Shown one piece after another: positions 12,834 through 21,541 of a stretch of 64,000 bases of DNA. The translations under genes were made by a program, and so were the position numbers. The DNA comes from Euborellia annulipes (lineage: Eukaryota; Arthropoda; Insecta; Dermaptera; Anisolabididae). The notes under the pieces are model-generated. The model was not told where the DNA came from. It did not search any database and saw only the letters and a list, made by a program, of their open reading frames with translations. The stretch lies in NCBI GenBank assembly GCA_023213315.1, contig JAKCPI010004278.1:1-64000 (forward strand). Direction: 5' to 3'. Every line of letters starts with the position of its first letter. The stretch's first letter is position 1.

Positions 12834-15800
12834 TAGACCAGATGACTAAATGAGATAAATAATAGATTTAAATATTCCTTCTAAAGACAAAAAAATATTT
12901 AATGTTATTTTAAGATAAGTTTGTTATTTTTTTTGTCTTCACCTCAATGAATAATACAATTTTTGTTTGTAAAAATATAAACACTGCCGGCACCCCTTTC
13001 TTTAATGTACCCGGGGCTGGTGCCCCCTTGGCCCCGCCCTTGTTGAGTCACTGCTCCTTGGTAATCCAAAATGAGATTAAAATCGACCCTGAGTAAATTA
13101 TTTCTTCGGGATCTATTCTCTGGAGCATCTTACCATTAGAGCTTAAAAATAATAGTAGAATTTGCAAACTATTTTCAAATTTCATATTTTATATTTGAAA
13201 AAAAAATCGGTCAAAAAACATTTAATACTAACTTTACTATACTAAAGTTTTTTTTTTTTTTTTTTTTGAAATTGAAATAAATTTTTAACCCATAAGACGG
13301 GATGCGAACCCCTGGGCCCTAAGCACAAGAGGCAGGAACTTTACCCTATTTAGAGTTATTATACAAATTTTGGCGTGATCCTATATGACGGTAAGTAAAT
13401 TTTTATTAAAATTAGGAAGTTTTCAGGGAGAATTCACCCTCCCTTCCCTTTATTATTCTAAAAGAGGTGGCGGTAAGCCAATTTGATCGAGATATATGCC
13501 AAAATAAGGAAAATTTTGAAGAAATACAAGGACCACATTAACCATTAAAAATATATATTTTTACTTACTTTTTTGGGTTTTTCTTTCTCCATTGTAATTT
13601 AGATGACAAAAACCTTGCGTCTGACCCTATTCTGATTGAGATAAGTAAAGAAATTTATTAAATGGAGTTGAAAATATAAAAAATAATTTTATCGAAAATT
13701 GTTTATTTTTTTTTTTTTTAATAAACAATGATAAAAGGAGCTAACTTCAGATGATAATTGAAAAAAAAAAACAAAGAATAATTTTTTCGGTTAATCTTCA
13801 GAATAAAGTGGCAAGCCTTCGCACTGGCTGACTAGTTTACACTTTTGACCACTTTTGACATTAGCTCAACATTCATGAATCTTTCGTTTTTTTTCATTTA
13901 GGCATGCTATTTGTTTTGTCACTAAGGCCGAGAATTCCCTAGTTTTTTTAAATTTTCTTTAATCGAAGGAAACCGAACTGCAACCGAAGGACCGAAACAA
14001 TTAGGTCGTGTCCCCTGAAGTTGTTTTGTCACTAGTGTCGACTTCGGTTCGGTTGCGGATCGGTTCGGCTCGTCTCAGTTCGGTTCGAAACCATCCAGTT
14101 AGAAGAGATTCGGTAGCTTTTAAAAATAAATTTTCGGGCCCGAACTGAGCCGAGCCGACCAAACCGAACCGAACCGAAGCCGGGAATTCCCTAGTTGTTT
14201 TGAATTTTTTTCTAAAAATAAAATAACCGAACTTAAAACCGAAGGTCTCGAGCCGCCTCCGGCGGCTCTCGGACAAGGGATCCCTGCAACTTCTTTAAAA
14301 TATTCTGGATGAATATTTTTTAATCTAAAACAGAACCGACCTTAATTAACCGAGGTCTCGAGCCGCCTCCGGCGGCTCTCGGACAAGGGATCCCTGCAAC
14401 TTCTTTAATATATTCTGGATGGATATTTTTTATTTAAATTTAAATATAAGAACCAAAAGACACGGGTCTCCATCGGTGGCCCGCGGACCCAAAGATGTTC
14501 TTAATAAGTGTAGCAAACTCGAGCCTTTTTACTAAAAAAAAAAAGTCAGTGAATACTTTAACTTTTAATACAACATGAAGTTAGCTCCTTTATCGTTCAA
14601 TATTAAAAAAATAAACAATTTTCGATAAAATTATTTTTTATATTTTCAACTCTATTTAATAAATTTCTTTACTTTTCTCAATCAGAATAGGTCAGACGCA
14701 AGGTTTTTGTCATCTAAATTACAATGGAGAAAGAAAAAACCCAAAAAAGTAAGTAAAAATATATATTTTTAATGGTTAATGTGGTCCTTGTATTTCTTCA
14801 AAATTTTTCTTATTTTGGCATATATCTCGATCAAATTGGCTTACCGCCACCTCTTTTAGAATAATAAAGGGAAGGGAGGGTGAATTCTCCCTGAAAACTT
14901 CCTAATTTTAATAAAAATTTACTTACCGTCATATAGGATTTAGCCCAAATTTTTTCTAAGTTTGTTTTTAATTTCAGGTATGCGATGGCATTTGGGATTG
15001 CAAAGATCAATCGGATGAATTAAGAAATTGCTCCCATTTGGATTTCGCTCTACGATTAGTCGAGAGCAATCAACCCAATGAAGGCAAACTACAAGTCAGA
15101 GGTGAGGACTTGAAGTCTTTTTTTGTTCCAACAACATTAAAGGAATATTTTGTTTCAGTTTTTGGCGTGTGGGGCGCGGTCTGTGACGACCTCTTTAATA
15201 TTCATGATGCTAATGTCGCTTGTCGACAATTGGGTTTCGATATGGGAGCTTTTAAAATTACATCCACCTCATTAAACACTTCGTACCACGAGGATTATAT
15301 TATGGATGATGTGAAATGCGTCGGAAACGAGACCTCTTTGATGCAATGCAAACACAGGGGGTGGAATGTCCACAACTGTGGACCCGAGGAAGCGGTCCAA
15401 TTGAAATGCGCAATTCCCGGCGAGAGTTCTTGCTCTTTTGGCGAATGGTCTTGCAACGCCACCTCCGAATGCATAGAAATCGATTATCTTTGTGATGGGA
15501 TTAACGATTGTGAAGATCATTCAGATGAAAATGAAACTTTGTGTAATGTAAGTGAAAATTCTTTCTAATTTGATTTGAACGAGTCGAGTGTTGATTTTTT
15601 TATTTACCCTTTTAGGCGTCATTTGACGTCAGGCTTGCAGCTGGGACTTCGCCTTCTGAAGGACGTCTTGAAATCAGCCATCTCGGTATTTGGGGCTCAG
15701 TTTGTGACGATGACTTCACTGAACAAAATGCTCAAGTGGTCTGCAATTCACTGGGATTCCACGGTAAAGAGCACATTTTTGTAGCTTAATTTCGTACTCT

Positions 15801-18800
15801 GATTCGGGGCAATGGAGATCTCTTTAATAAGCTCTAATTCAAAATAGATAAATTAAGGAAATTTAACTTCAATTGTCTTTGAATCAAAATATTTTAATCT
15901 TTTAAACGTTCGATTCAAAATAACGAACATTAAGCCGACTATTATATGCATCTATATTAAAACGAATAATTAAGTGCTTATTGAACGAGTCTTCCCTTTG
16001 AAAATTCCCTTTTCTAAAAGTCAAATTAGTTTACATGTTTTCATCTCCATAAGAGGATTTTTTCGGTGGAAAGAAATAGAACGAAAGAGAAATTAAAAAA
16101 ATTGTTTTTTTAAAATTTCATAAAATACAAAAATTGTTTGCAGTTTAATTAAGTAAAAAGTTTCATGACCTCCCGCAATTCCATCCTGAGGAGGGAATAG
16201 ACGTTTTGTAGGCACATCTTAAAAAATCAATCTTTCATTTAAATAAAAAGTTGTTTCATAGTTTCATAGGGATAGTGGATGCCAGCCAGGATAAATAAAA
16301 TCAGATAAAAATAAAATCAATTTTTATCAGATTTATCTTTATTTAATTGTAGACGTTTCGGTCGCCAGTCGCGTCCTTCCTCAGGACCTATAATATTCTT
16401 CCACAGAAATGTTGTGATCAAAAGAGTCGTGAGGTCACCTAGGCGAAGGGGCAAACTCAGAATTACCATATTGTCATTCCTAATTTTATTGAAATATGGT
16501 ATAGAATTTGCATACTAGGGTAGGAGGGGGTGCTTTATTTCTCCCCCGAGAAAGAAAGCATATAAAAAATATTTTTATTGTCACATTTCTCAGGAGACAA
16601 AGTGATGGTGTTAAAAAATGCCCATTTTGGTTCTGCGCCATCGAATTGGCCCATTTGGCTGGATGGGATCACCTGCACTGGCAGAGAGAGTAGCCTCAAG
16701 GAATGCGTGCATTCGCCATGGGGAGAGACAAACTGCGACCACAATGAAGACGTTGCCATCGTTTGTAGCAGCAGCAACAGCAGCAGCAGCAGCAGCAACA
16801 ACGAGAGTGAAAGCATTACAACCACCACTACAACCACAATGGTATTTCACTTTGCTTTGTTTGACTTTAATTTGCGCCCTGCAGCACCAACTCACCTCTA
16901 GATAACAAAAAACAACTTTGTTATTTTCTACGCCAGTAGGTTCACTTTATTTTTTGGATTTTTCTGCTTTTAATCGATTAGTACGCCTCGTAAAAGGTCT
17001 GATTTAAATATTTTAAAGTGAAACTTTATTTTTATCGACTCAAATTTTTTTCGCTCATCTATCAGCATGTCGCGTTACAAGTCGTCACGAGCCGAGACGT
17101 CATCAACGACTCACACCAGGTTTCTTCGCATAGACTACGAAACTACTGGTCCGATTTTCATGGAGTTTTTTTTAATGGGTAGAAAATTATCCAGGGGTGC
17201 TTTTAGGATATCGTTATATTAAATTAGGGGTAGGGAACCCACCCTATCAGGGGTTCACAAATCTCTCACTAGATTTTAATAAAATTTAAAATATCGCTTT
17301 TCTAGGGTGTAAATAATTAAAAAATGTTATTTCAGATCTCAGAAAGGGGGGACGGCCCCCCTGTTAGGTTAGTTTCACTTGCATCGTAAAACCATGATTT
17401 TTCGTTCCCTGAGATTAATATAACAAGCAAAAGTGTAAATTTCCTCAACTTTAAATTGTGAAAATTTTTCTTCTGTATGCTTAAAGTCTCCTTTATTATT
17501 GCTCGTGCAGCATTTGTTGCTGTCAAATGTTCTCCTAATATTATAAAATAACAATAGATTAGTATTACATAACTGGAACGAAAAGAAATCTTTCCGAAAA
17601 TTAGATTTCTGGATTTCTCCAATGAGCAAGCAGCTACTCACTCACTATCTGTCCATAATACATACACTCTATCGAATTTGGTCATTGGATGAATTAATAA
17701 TGTCTTTTGCCAATATGACCATTGGAAGATCAATATATTGAGAATGGCTCGGCCCTGAGGATGGGTCTATATGCGACCGAAACGTCGACCTGGCGCATTA
17801 ATTAATAAATATAAATTGAAAAACTACTAGCTGCTTGCTCTTTGGAGAAATCCAGAAACCTTTAATCTAAATAATATCAGCCATACCCCTCCGTCAAAAA
17901 GAAAATAAGATAATACAATTTCCAGGCCCCGCCACAATGCGGACAAGTTTTGGTTTCTCCAACGCCTTCCACAGCGAATGTCTCAATTGAACCTCGTATC
18001 GTTGGAGCTCGTAAGGATCCTCTGCCTCCCGGAGCCTACCCTTGGCAGGTATTTTTTGTTTCTCTCCGACCTTTTCCCAGGTGTTTGACTCCCTCTTACA
18101 ATTCTAATTACCTTTTTTATTTTAGGCATCGATTCGAGTGCGTCAAAACGCAGGCACGAAATCCGTTCATTGGTGTGGCGCCGTTATCATTAGCACTTAT
18201 CACATCCTGACAGCTGCACATTGTCTCACCGATTATAAAAAATCTCGTTATATAATCCGAGTCGGCGACCATGATACAGATGTAAGTTTTATTGTTTTAA
18301 TCGCTTTTCTGGTTTAAATTTATTTGTTTTTTGAGTCGATAGGTTGTTGATGAACAAGAGCAAGAAATCTCAATCGAGGAATATTATATCCATGAATTGT
18401 TTGCTGAGCCGATCCGTTTGGCCAACGACATCGCCGTCGCCAAACTGAAGGGAGGCATTCGAATGGGGAGTCATGTCCAGCCGATTTGTATACCCCCGAA
18501 AGAGGCTCCTCAGCCGGCCCAAGGCACAAATTGCACAATCAGCGGCTGGGGGTCCGCCAACCCCGGAGCAGGTGACTTTAATTAATCTTCTTTGTTATTA
18601 TTTCCGAAACTTTGTTTTTGTTTTCAACCCCACAGGTGCTTTTTAGTTATTATACAGCAGGTACTAAAAAATATCTTCTTGCTTCAAATAAAAATTCGAT
18701 TTTTTTTTTTTGCCCGATGAAAGTAACTCGATTCAAAGTTGTGCGTTCTTTATCCCAAGAGCGTGATTATTGTTAGCAAATCCGCCATCGTCTAGAAATG

Positions 18801-20919
18801 AGGAGTTTAACCCCGGAACAGGAAATAATAATAAATAAAAAGGGAGACAGAGTAACACCTTGGCTAACGTAACATAACGACTCTTTTGGGATCAAAGCTA
18901 TTTCATAACGAAGACAACACAAACGAGATAAGGGCTTGAAAAAAAAATAAAAAGAATCGAGCAATAATTCACAAGTTATTAATCGTTAGAAAAGAAGCAG
19001 GAAATAATTATTTTTATAATAACTGGTCCAATCGAAAATGTTACCTGGCTAATATAATTTCACTAATATGAAGAGGACAGCAATCAATTTTTTTTTTTTA
19101 ATATTAAAAACTTTTTATTAGGAAGTCATTTCCCGCCCCTACACACTTGTAAAATTGAAACTTTTTTTATTTAAGGTGCGCGTCTCGGGGTGCTAATTTT
19201 GTCACAATTTTGAAGCTATCGACCTCAAATTTTTTCTTAATTAAAGCTATTTAAAATATCTACAACTTATAGAAGCCCTTTTTTTGATTTTCGAAAAAAT
19301 AAATTTTTTTTTTAGATTAATCGCATTAAATAAAAGATATTTTTAAAAAATTCACAGTTTCGAAGTATTAAAAATTTAAATACTTCGAAACTCTCTGAGC
19401 CATTGCCCCCAAAGTAGAAATTTTTAAAAACCAACTTGGCCAAATGACACATGTTCATATTTAATATGAACATGAAAAATTCCTGAACGACTGAAGATGG
19501 AAAAATAAAATTTTCGCCGAAACGTCTCTATTGGAATTGGTGTTTTTCTTTGGTCCAAAACCTCTTTGGCTGCATCCTCGCTACCCAACATTTATTAAAT
19601 ATAATTTAAAACTTGAACACAGCCGCAGTGGCACCGTCTCTACTGTTTGCCGGTAGGTTTATATTGAAATAAAATTTTAAAAAACTTTTTTCAATTTTTT
19701 ATTAATAGTGAAGGCTGACTGCTTTGCAAAGATCAGTTGCGATTTTTAATCATCGTCAGAGCCTATAATAAAATATAATTTTACATTAATTATAGGCTCT
19801 GACGATGATTAAAAATCGCAACTGATCTTTGCAAAGCAGTCAGCCTCCACTATTAATAAAAAATTGAAAAATTTTTGGGAAATTTAAATTGGGGGGGGGG
19901 AAGTTTTTTAAAATTTTATTTCAATATAAACCTACCGGCAAACAGTAGAGACGGTGCCACTGCGGCTGTGTTCAAGTTTTAAATTTGAAGAAACCTCCGT
20001 CCCATAATCTTCATTAATTAAATATAATTATAATTAATTATTTTCCTTATATGGACTCTGTTACGCATTAGTGTGTCAAGCGGCAGCTACCTTGAGAAAA
20101 GTTTTTTGTTTTTATTGGATTATAGGGCTTATATAATTTTTTTGTCAATTTTGCAAGTAACATTGAATATAAATTTTTTTAGGACATATTTCATAAAAAA
20201 CACTATTAATTATAGCATTTGAAACAAAATTCCGTGCTTAACTCAATTTTTAATTTTTTTTGGCGCTTAACACATTAATGCATAACAGGGTGCATATAAG
20301 CTCATTTAAAAAAAAATTTCCCAATTGGAAAAGTTTTTAATAGATAAAAAATTTTCAGGTCGAGCCAGGGGAGGGGGGCATTGGCCAGTGCCCCCCCCCT
20401 CTGGCTACGTCCATGGTAGTGTGGGGACAATATTTCTAATATTATTTAATTGAATTCCTCTACCATTTTCTTGGTAACCTGGAGAATTGTCTGATATTAA
20501 AAAGAAACTGGAAACATTTAATTTTGTTTTAATCAGGTTATAGTCGCCTCCTTCGAGCTGCTTGGGTTCCACTACTCTCCGAAGAGACTTGCAAATTGCC
20601 TCAAGTATATGGCAAAGTGCCAATAACAGAAGGAATGCTCTGTGCAGGATTTTTAGAAGGTGGCACTGACACGTGCAGGGGAGATTCAGGAGGACCTCTC
20701 GTTTGCCTCATTGAGAGTGAGTTGCCCGTCCCATCACACCTTTTTCGTTCACCTTTACTGAGTGATCGCTCTTCTATTTCAGATGATTTCACTCTGGTGG
20801 GGATTACGAGTTGGGGCCAGGGATGTGGCCGGCCCAACAAACCGGGCGTCTACACCAACATTTTTCAATATCGATCATGGATTGATTCAACAATACGAAA
20901 TTCAATGACAGGTCTTTAA
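79..20919 (+). CDS. Tequila: Gene 1: Tequila/neurotrypsin-like modular serine protease (5' end outside window)
   Basis: Seen: 22 exons whose phases all join, apart from one 2-nt excess in the first, giving about 1515 residues and a TAA at 20917. Domains, numbered from the window edge: CBM14 at 47-100, 147-200 and 253-305; Thr-rich 310-408; SRCR 425-530; C-type lectin 530-707; kringle 707-793; LDLa 803-836; PAN 865-915; LDLa 922-955; SRCR 968-1060; LDLa 1068-1108; SRCR 1113-1213; Ser/Thr linker; trypsin 1266-1515 with His ~1314, Asp ~1363 and Ser ~1461. Known: insect Tequila/Sp22D combine CBM14, LDLa, SRCR and trypsin; vertebrate neurotrypsin (PRSS12) combines kringle, SRCR and trypsin. Inferred: a secreted zymogen tethered to chitin or matrix, cleaved after Arg before IVGA, with Arg/Lys specificity. 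The signal peptide should lie upstream, as in the paralogue at 22811. The symbol is by family, not proven orthology. Confidence 0.87.
1121..1414 (+). CDS. Tequila: Gene 1 exon: CBM14 module 2
   Basis: Acceptor CTTATAG and donor GTAAAT, phase 1 to phase 1. All six cysteines are present ([40 protein letters not shown]), followed by a Ser-rich tail. It corresponds to the exon at 27432 in the tandem paralogue but is clearly diverged from it. Confidence 0.88.
1844..2076. mobile_element. Short hAT-type MITE
   Basis: Ends CAGTGGCGTCATTT and AAATGACGCCACTG; the flanks TTATTTCA and TTATTTTCA are near-duplicates. It is related to 10150-10425. It lies in the intron after CBM14 module 2. Confidence 0.75.
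2323..2507. repeat. Inverted repeat with decayed hammerhead copies
   Basis: AATAAAACACAATTTTATTT ... AAATAAAATTGTGTTTTATT arms, each with a degenerate core (CUGAGGA ... AAAACGUC on plus, CUUAGGA ... GAAUCGUC on minus). Confidence 0.6.
2712..2972 (+). CDS. Tequila: Gene 1 exon: CBM14 module 3
   Basis: Acceptor TTCTTAG and donor GTATCA, phase 1 to phase 1. Six-cysteine core [12 protein letters not shown] ... CDWPHKVSC. It has no counterpart in the short paralogue. Confidence 0.88.
3035..3328 (+). CDS. Tequila: Gene 1 exon: Thr-rich mucin-like linker
   Basis: The frame fixed by phase 1 from the preceding exon gives long ACA/ACN runs, so long Thr stretches with Pro, Arg and Lys. This is a likely O-glycosylated spacer between the chitin-binding head and the SRCR/lectin body, as in Sp22D-type proteases. 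Other frames of the same stretch also stay open because of the trinucleotide repeat. Confidence 0.82.
4443..4484 (-). ncRNA. Minimal hammerhead ribozyme motif
   Basis: On the minus strand: CUGAAGA, one U, helix II GGUCUU/AAGACC with loop GACC, then GAAACGUC. Stem I has A-U, G-U and C-G pairs across the cleavage site. A partial copy lies in opposite orientation at 4488-4510. Confidence 0.6.
4609..4801 (+). CDS. Tequila: Gene 1 exon: SRCR domain 1, N-terminal half
   Basis: Acceptor GATTAG and donor GTAATA, phase 1 to phase 2. It carries [16 protein letters not shown], then [11 protein letters not shown] and [10 protein letters not shown], the usual SRCR opening. Confidence 0.88.
4915..5050 (-). 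repeat. tRNA-like SINE fragment
   Basis: The complement has GGAGATCCTGGGTTCGATTT (B box) and a TTGGTGTAGGTCAAGATTCC stretch. It resembles the heads at 8283 and near 59490-59545. Confidence 0.5.
5800..6085. repeat. Inverted repeat, GACTGCAGAATAAGCAGTC family
   Basis: Arms read TGTGGTCTATAATTAAAAAT and complement. The centre has GGCTGCAGAATAAGCAGTC then GAAAC, a hammerhead-like relic. Related copies lie at 40540-41075 and near 32765 and 33590. Confidence 0.6.
6695..6868 (+). CDS. Tequila: Gene 1 exon: SRCR domain 1, C-terminal half
   Basis: Acceptor TTTCTAG. It continues SRCR with [16 protein letters not shown] and [15 protein letters not shown]. The donor is GTGTGT at 6869, which leaves CG, so Arg-Cys is completed by the next exon (phase 2). 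The nearby GT at 6873 would break the frame. Confidence 0.82.
6936..7107 (+). CDS. Tequila: Gene 1 exon: C-type lectin-like domain, part 1
   Basis: Acceptor TTTCTAG and donor GTAAAA, phase 2 to phase 0. It encodes [20 protein letters not shown] and GHLLAIENQ, the typical first half of a C-type lectin fold. Confidence 0.83.
7296..7449 (+). CDS. Tequila: Gene 1 exon: C-type lectin-like domain, part 2
   Basis: Acceptor TTTTAG and donor GTAATT, phase 0 to phase 1. It reads [27 protein letters not shown] and FTKWFTG. Position and WVWEH match the lectin long loop. No EPN or QPD sugar motif is evident, so carbohydrate binding is uncertain. Confidence 0.82.
8280..8605. repeat. Second SINE-like family: reverse tRNA-like head and tail
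   Basis: 8283-8375 is a reverse tRNA-like piece (complement has TGGTGCAATGG and GGGTTCGATTCCC). 8385-8605 is a GGAACCGGGTGGAACCAGAA to GGGATCCCGATAGGAATTT block that recurs at 27150-27355. Confidence 0.65.
8750..8953 (+). CDS. Tequila: Gene 1 exon: C-type lectin-like domain, part 3
   Basis: Acceptor CTTTCAG and donor GTATGT, phase 1 to phase 1. It encodes [26 protein letters not shown] and HPYICEKP, the conserved C-type lectin ending (W..DC....YICE). Confidence 0.85.
9011..9268 (+). CDS. Tequila: Gene 1 exon: kringle domain
   Basis: Acceptor TTTTAG and donor GTAGCC, phase 1 to phase 1, so one domain equals one exon. Hallmarks are [37 protein letters not shown] and CDITIC with six cysteines. 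A kringle is shared with vertebrate neurotrypsin. Confidence 0.92.
9340..9434 (+). CDS. Tequila: Gene 1 exon: LDLa repeat 1, first half
   Basis: Acceptor TTTTAG and donor GTAATT, phase 1 to phase 0. It encodes [25 protein letters not shown]. The Ca-binding acidic half follows in the exon at 11465. Confidence 0.87.
9715..9835. repeat. Near-perfect palindrome with hammerhead-like centre
   Basis: GGTAGGTTTACATTGCGGGC and its complement flank CUGAAGA-GGCGAAGCC-GAAAC, a hammerhead-like core without a proper cleavage base. Probably a Penelope-derived foldback. Confidence 0.6.
10150..10425. mobile_element. Short hAT-type MITE
   Basis: Ends CAGTGGCGTCATTT and GATGCCACTG; flanks ATCGGAGG and ATGGGAGT match at 6 of 8. 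Same family as 1844-2076, in opposite orientation. Confidence 0.68.
10984..11026 (-). ncRNA. Minimal hammerhead motif, left member of inverted pair
   Basis: CUGAUGA, a weak helix II, CGAAACGUC, with stem I AGUC/GACU. It mirrors the copy at 11266 across a foldback of about 400 bases. Confidence 0.55.
11266..11307 (+). ncRNA. Minimal hammerhead motif, right member of inverted pair
   Basis: CUGAUGA, helix II GGGA/UCCC, GAAACGUC; stem I AGUC/GACU is 4 bp. Helix III is only ACGU, as in Penelope-borne hammerheads. Confidence 0.6.
11465..11646 (+). CDS. Tequila: Gene 1 exon: LDLa repeat 1 end plus PAN/apple start
   Basis: Acceptor TTTTAG and donor GTAAGA, phase 0 to phase 2. [11 protein letters not shown] completes LDLa 1. 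[17 protein letters not shown] then CRSFNYK is the opening of a PAN/apple module. Confidence 0.85.
11723..11882 (+). CDS. Tequila: Gene 1 exon: PAN/apple end plus LDLa repeat 2 start
   Basis: Acceptor TTTTAAG and donor GTAAAA, phase 2 to phase 0. [13 protein letters not shown] and [11 protein letters not shown] close the PAN domain. [12 protein letters not shown] begins LDLa 2, which continues 3.1 kb downstream. Confidence 0.83.
12195..12284. repeat. Hairpin repeat (AATCTGGTGTGAC family)
   Basis: A near-perfect hairpin AAAATCTGGTGTGACTGG ... CACACCAGATTTT with a GCACACAACTTTC stem. Other copies are at 23794, 32917, 39064 and 47973; partial ones near 22070, 28637, 29567 and 32655. Confidence 0.75.
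12631..13053. mobile_element. Non-autonomous hAT-type element with long C run
   Basis: CAG...CTG ends with exact CTCCTTGG duplications (12623-12630, 13054-13061). A C-only run of about 38 lies at 12796-12833, a likely place for assembly error. Confidence 0.78.
13369..14955. repeat. Large foldback in the intron before 14978
   Basis: Arms of about 383 bases (13369-13752, 14573-14955) are inverted copies. The loop contains CGGTTCGGCTCG-type palindromes and two direct copies of a GAGCCGCCTCCGGCGGCTC block (14246 and 14357). It ends 22 bases before an exon. Confidence 0.75.
14978..15101 (+). CDS. Tequila: Gene 1 exon: LDLa repeat 2 end plus SRCR 2 start
   Basis: Acceptor TTTCAG and donor GTGAGG, phase 0 to phase 1. 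[18 protein letters not shown] is the acidic half of LDLa; [19 protein letters not shown] opens SRCR 2. A long foldback repeat ends about 22 bases before this exon. Confidence 0.86.
15159..15547 (+). CDS. Tequila: Gene 1 exon: SRCR 2 body plus LDLa repeat 3
   Basis: Acceptor GTTTCAG and donor GTAAGT, phase 1 to phase 0. [35 protein letters not shown] and LKC form [33 protein letters not shown] forms a full LDLa. The 57-nt intron before it is open in this frame. Confidence 0.88.
15616..15763 (+). CDS. Tequila: Gene 1 exon: SRCR 3, N-terminal half
   Basis: Acceptor TTTTAG and donor GTAAAG, phase 0 to phase 1. It encodes [29 protein letters not shown] and [10 protein letters not shown]. Confidence 0.88.
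16349..16388 (-). ncRNA. Minimal hammerhead motif
   Basis: CUGAGGA, helix II GGACGC/GCGACC with one A-A mismatch, then GAAACGUC. Position 7 of the core is G, which is allowed. Stem I is weak. Confidence 0.5.
16594..16841 (+). CDS. Tequila: Gene 1 exon: SRCR 3 C-terminal half plus Ser/Thr linker
   Basis: Acceptor TTCTCAG and donor GTATTT, phase 1 to phase 0. [28 protein letters not shown] and DVAIVC close SRCR 3. A Ser-rich (AGC)n then Thr-rich linker joins it to the catalytic region. Confidence 0.86.
17751..17790 (+). ncRNA. Minimal hammerhead motif
   Basis: CUGAGGA, helix II GGUC/GACC, GAAACGUC, inside an inverted repeat (about 17600-17860) in the intron before the gene 1 activation exon. 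Confidence 0.55.
17926..18048 (+). CDS. Tequila: Gene 1 exon: activation site and start of trypsin domain
   Basis: Acceptor TTCCAG and donor GTATTT, phase 0. PPQCGQ supplies the Cys that usually bonds the light chain to the catalytic chain. EPRIVGARK is the zymogen cleavage site (after Arg) and YPWQ follows. Confidence 0.9.
18126..18281 (+). CDS. Tequila: Gene 1 exon: trypsin, catalytic His
   Basis: Acceptor TTTTAG and donor GTAAGT, phase 0. It contains WCGAVIIS and LTAAHC with the catalytic His, then RVGDHDTD. Confidence 0.92.
18343..18571 (+). CDS. Tequila: Gene 1 exon: trypsin, catalytic Asp
   Basis: Acceptor CGATAG and donor GTGACT, phase 0 to phase 1. NDIAVAKL carries the catalytic Asp; HVQPICIP and CTISGWGS follow. 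Confidence 0.92.
19488..19529 (+). ncRNA. Minimal hammerhead motif, long AU helix II
   Basis: CUGAAGA, then a GG...CC-closed AU-rich helix II and GAAACGUC. Stem I is not obvious. Confidence 0.4.
19610..19985. repeat. Foldback repeat
   Basis: Arms GCAGTGGCACCGTCTCTACT and complement enclose a second inverted pair with GACTGCTTTGCAAAGATCAG and CUGACGA cores lacking GAAA. In the last long intron of gene 1. Confidence 0.55.
20537..20716 (+). CDS. Tequila: Gene 1 exon: trypsin, catalytic Ser
   Basis: Acceptor AATCAG and donor GTGAGT, phase 1 to phase 1. [23 protein letters not shown] holds the nucleophile Ser, and the Asp two residues before Cys predicts Arg/Lys specificity. Arg replaces the common Gln before GDSGG. 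Confidence 0.92.
20783..20919 (+). CDS. Tequila: Gene 1 last exon: trypsin C-terminus and stop
   Basis: Acceptor TTTCAG, phase 1. It encodes [29 protein letters not shown] and stops with TAA at 20917-20919. The 66-nt intron before it is open in frame. AATAAA signals occur near 21053 and 21114. Confidence 0.92.
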
Positions 20920-21541
20920 AAAAACGAATGCCGGCGGGCCTGGCAAGAAGTCACCAAAATCAATGTTGTTAAGCAACGACAGGCGGTGCTGGAAATCAGG
21001 ACAGGTGGCCAAGACCGTTGAACGCCCGCCGGAAGCCATCGATATATCTATTTAAATAAATTTATAAAGTCAAAAGGCCCAGGCAGCCCAAATGACGTAA
21101 AAAAGGAACTTAAATAAAATATGCGGATTATTTATTTATTTTAATTAAGGATTTTCAATAGATAAAATACCTGTGTAAATTAATAAATCTATTAAATTCT
21201 AATTTTTTTGTTATCCTTACCCTTGCGTTAATTTTTTTTATTTTACAAATATAATTGATCTTATAAGACACTCTTTTATTGCTGTAACCGATTTCTGTCT
21301 TTCATATTTCAAAACTCATCATATTTAATTTTGGGTTTTAACCCCATATCCCCTCTTCTGCTGCAGTTCTCTGCTTATATAATTTATATATGATTTTCGC
21401 TTGCCTCTCTCTGAGTCCTCCTTGACAATCCCAGGAACTGAGTGCAGGGGTTCTTTGCCCCCTCCCCCCCCTCCAGTTCCGACGCCTATGTATGATCTTT
21501 TTAAAACGAATTTGCTATTGCACATTATAATTTTGTTTATT

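Noticed and set aside
16535..16895. Minus-strand open frames over 16535-16895
   Set aside because: They are the complement of the SRCR 3/Ser-Thr exon; the (AGC)n and (ACA)n repeats keep several frames open. Only the plus-strand frame shows domain motifs.
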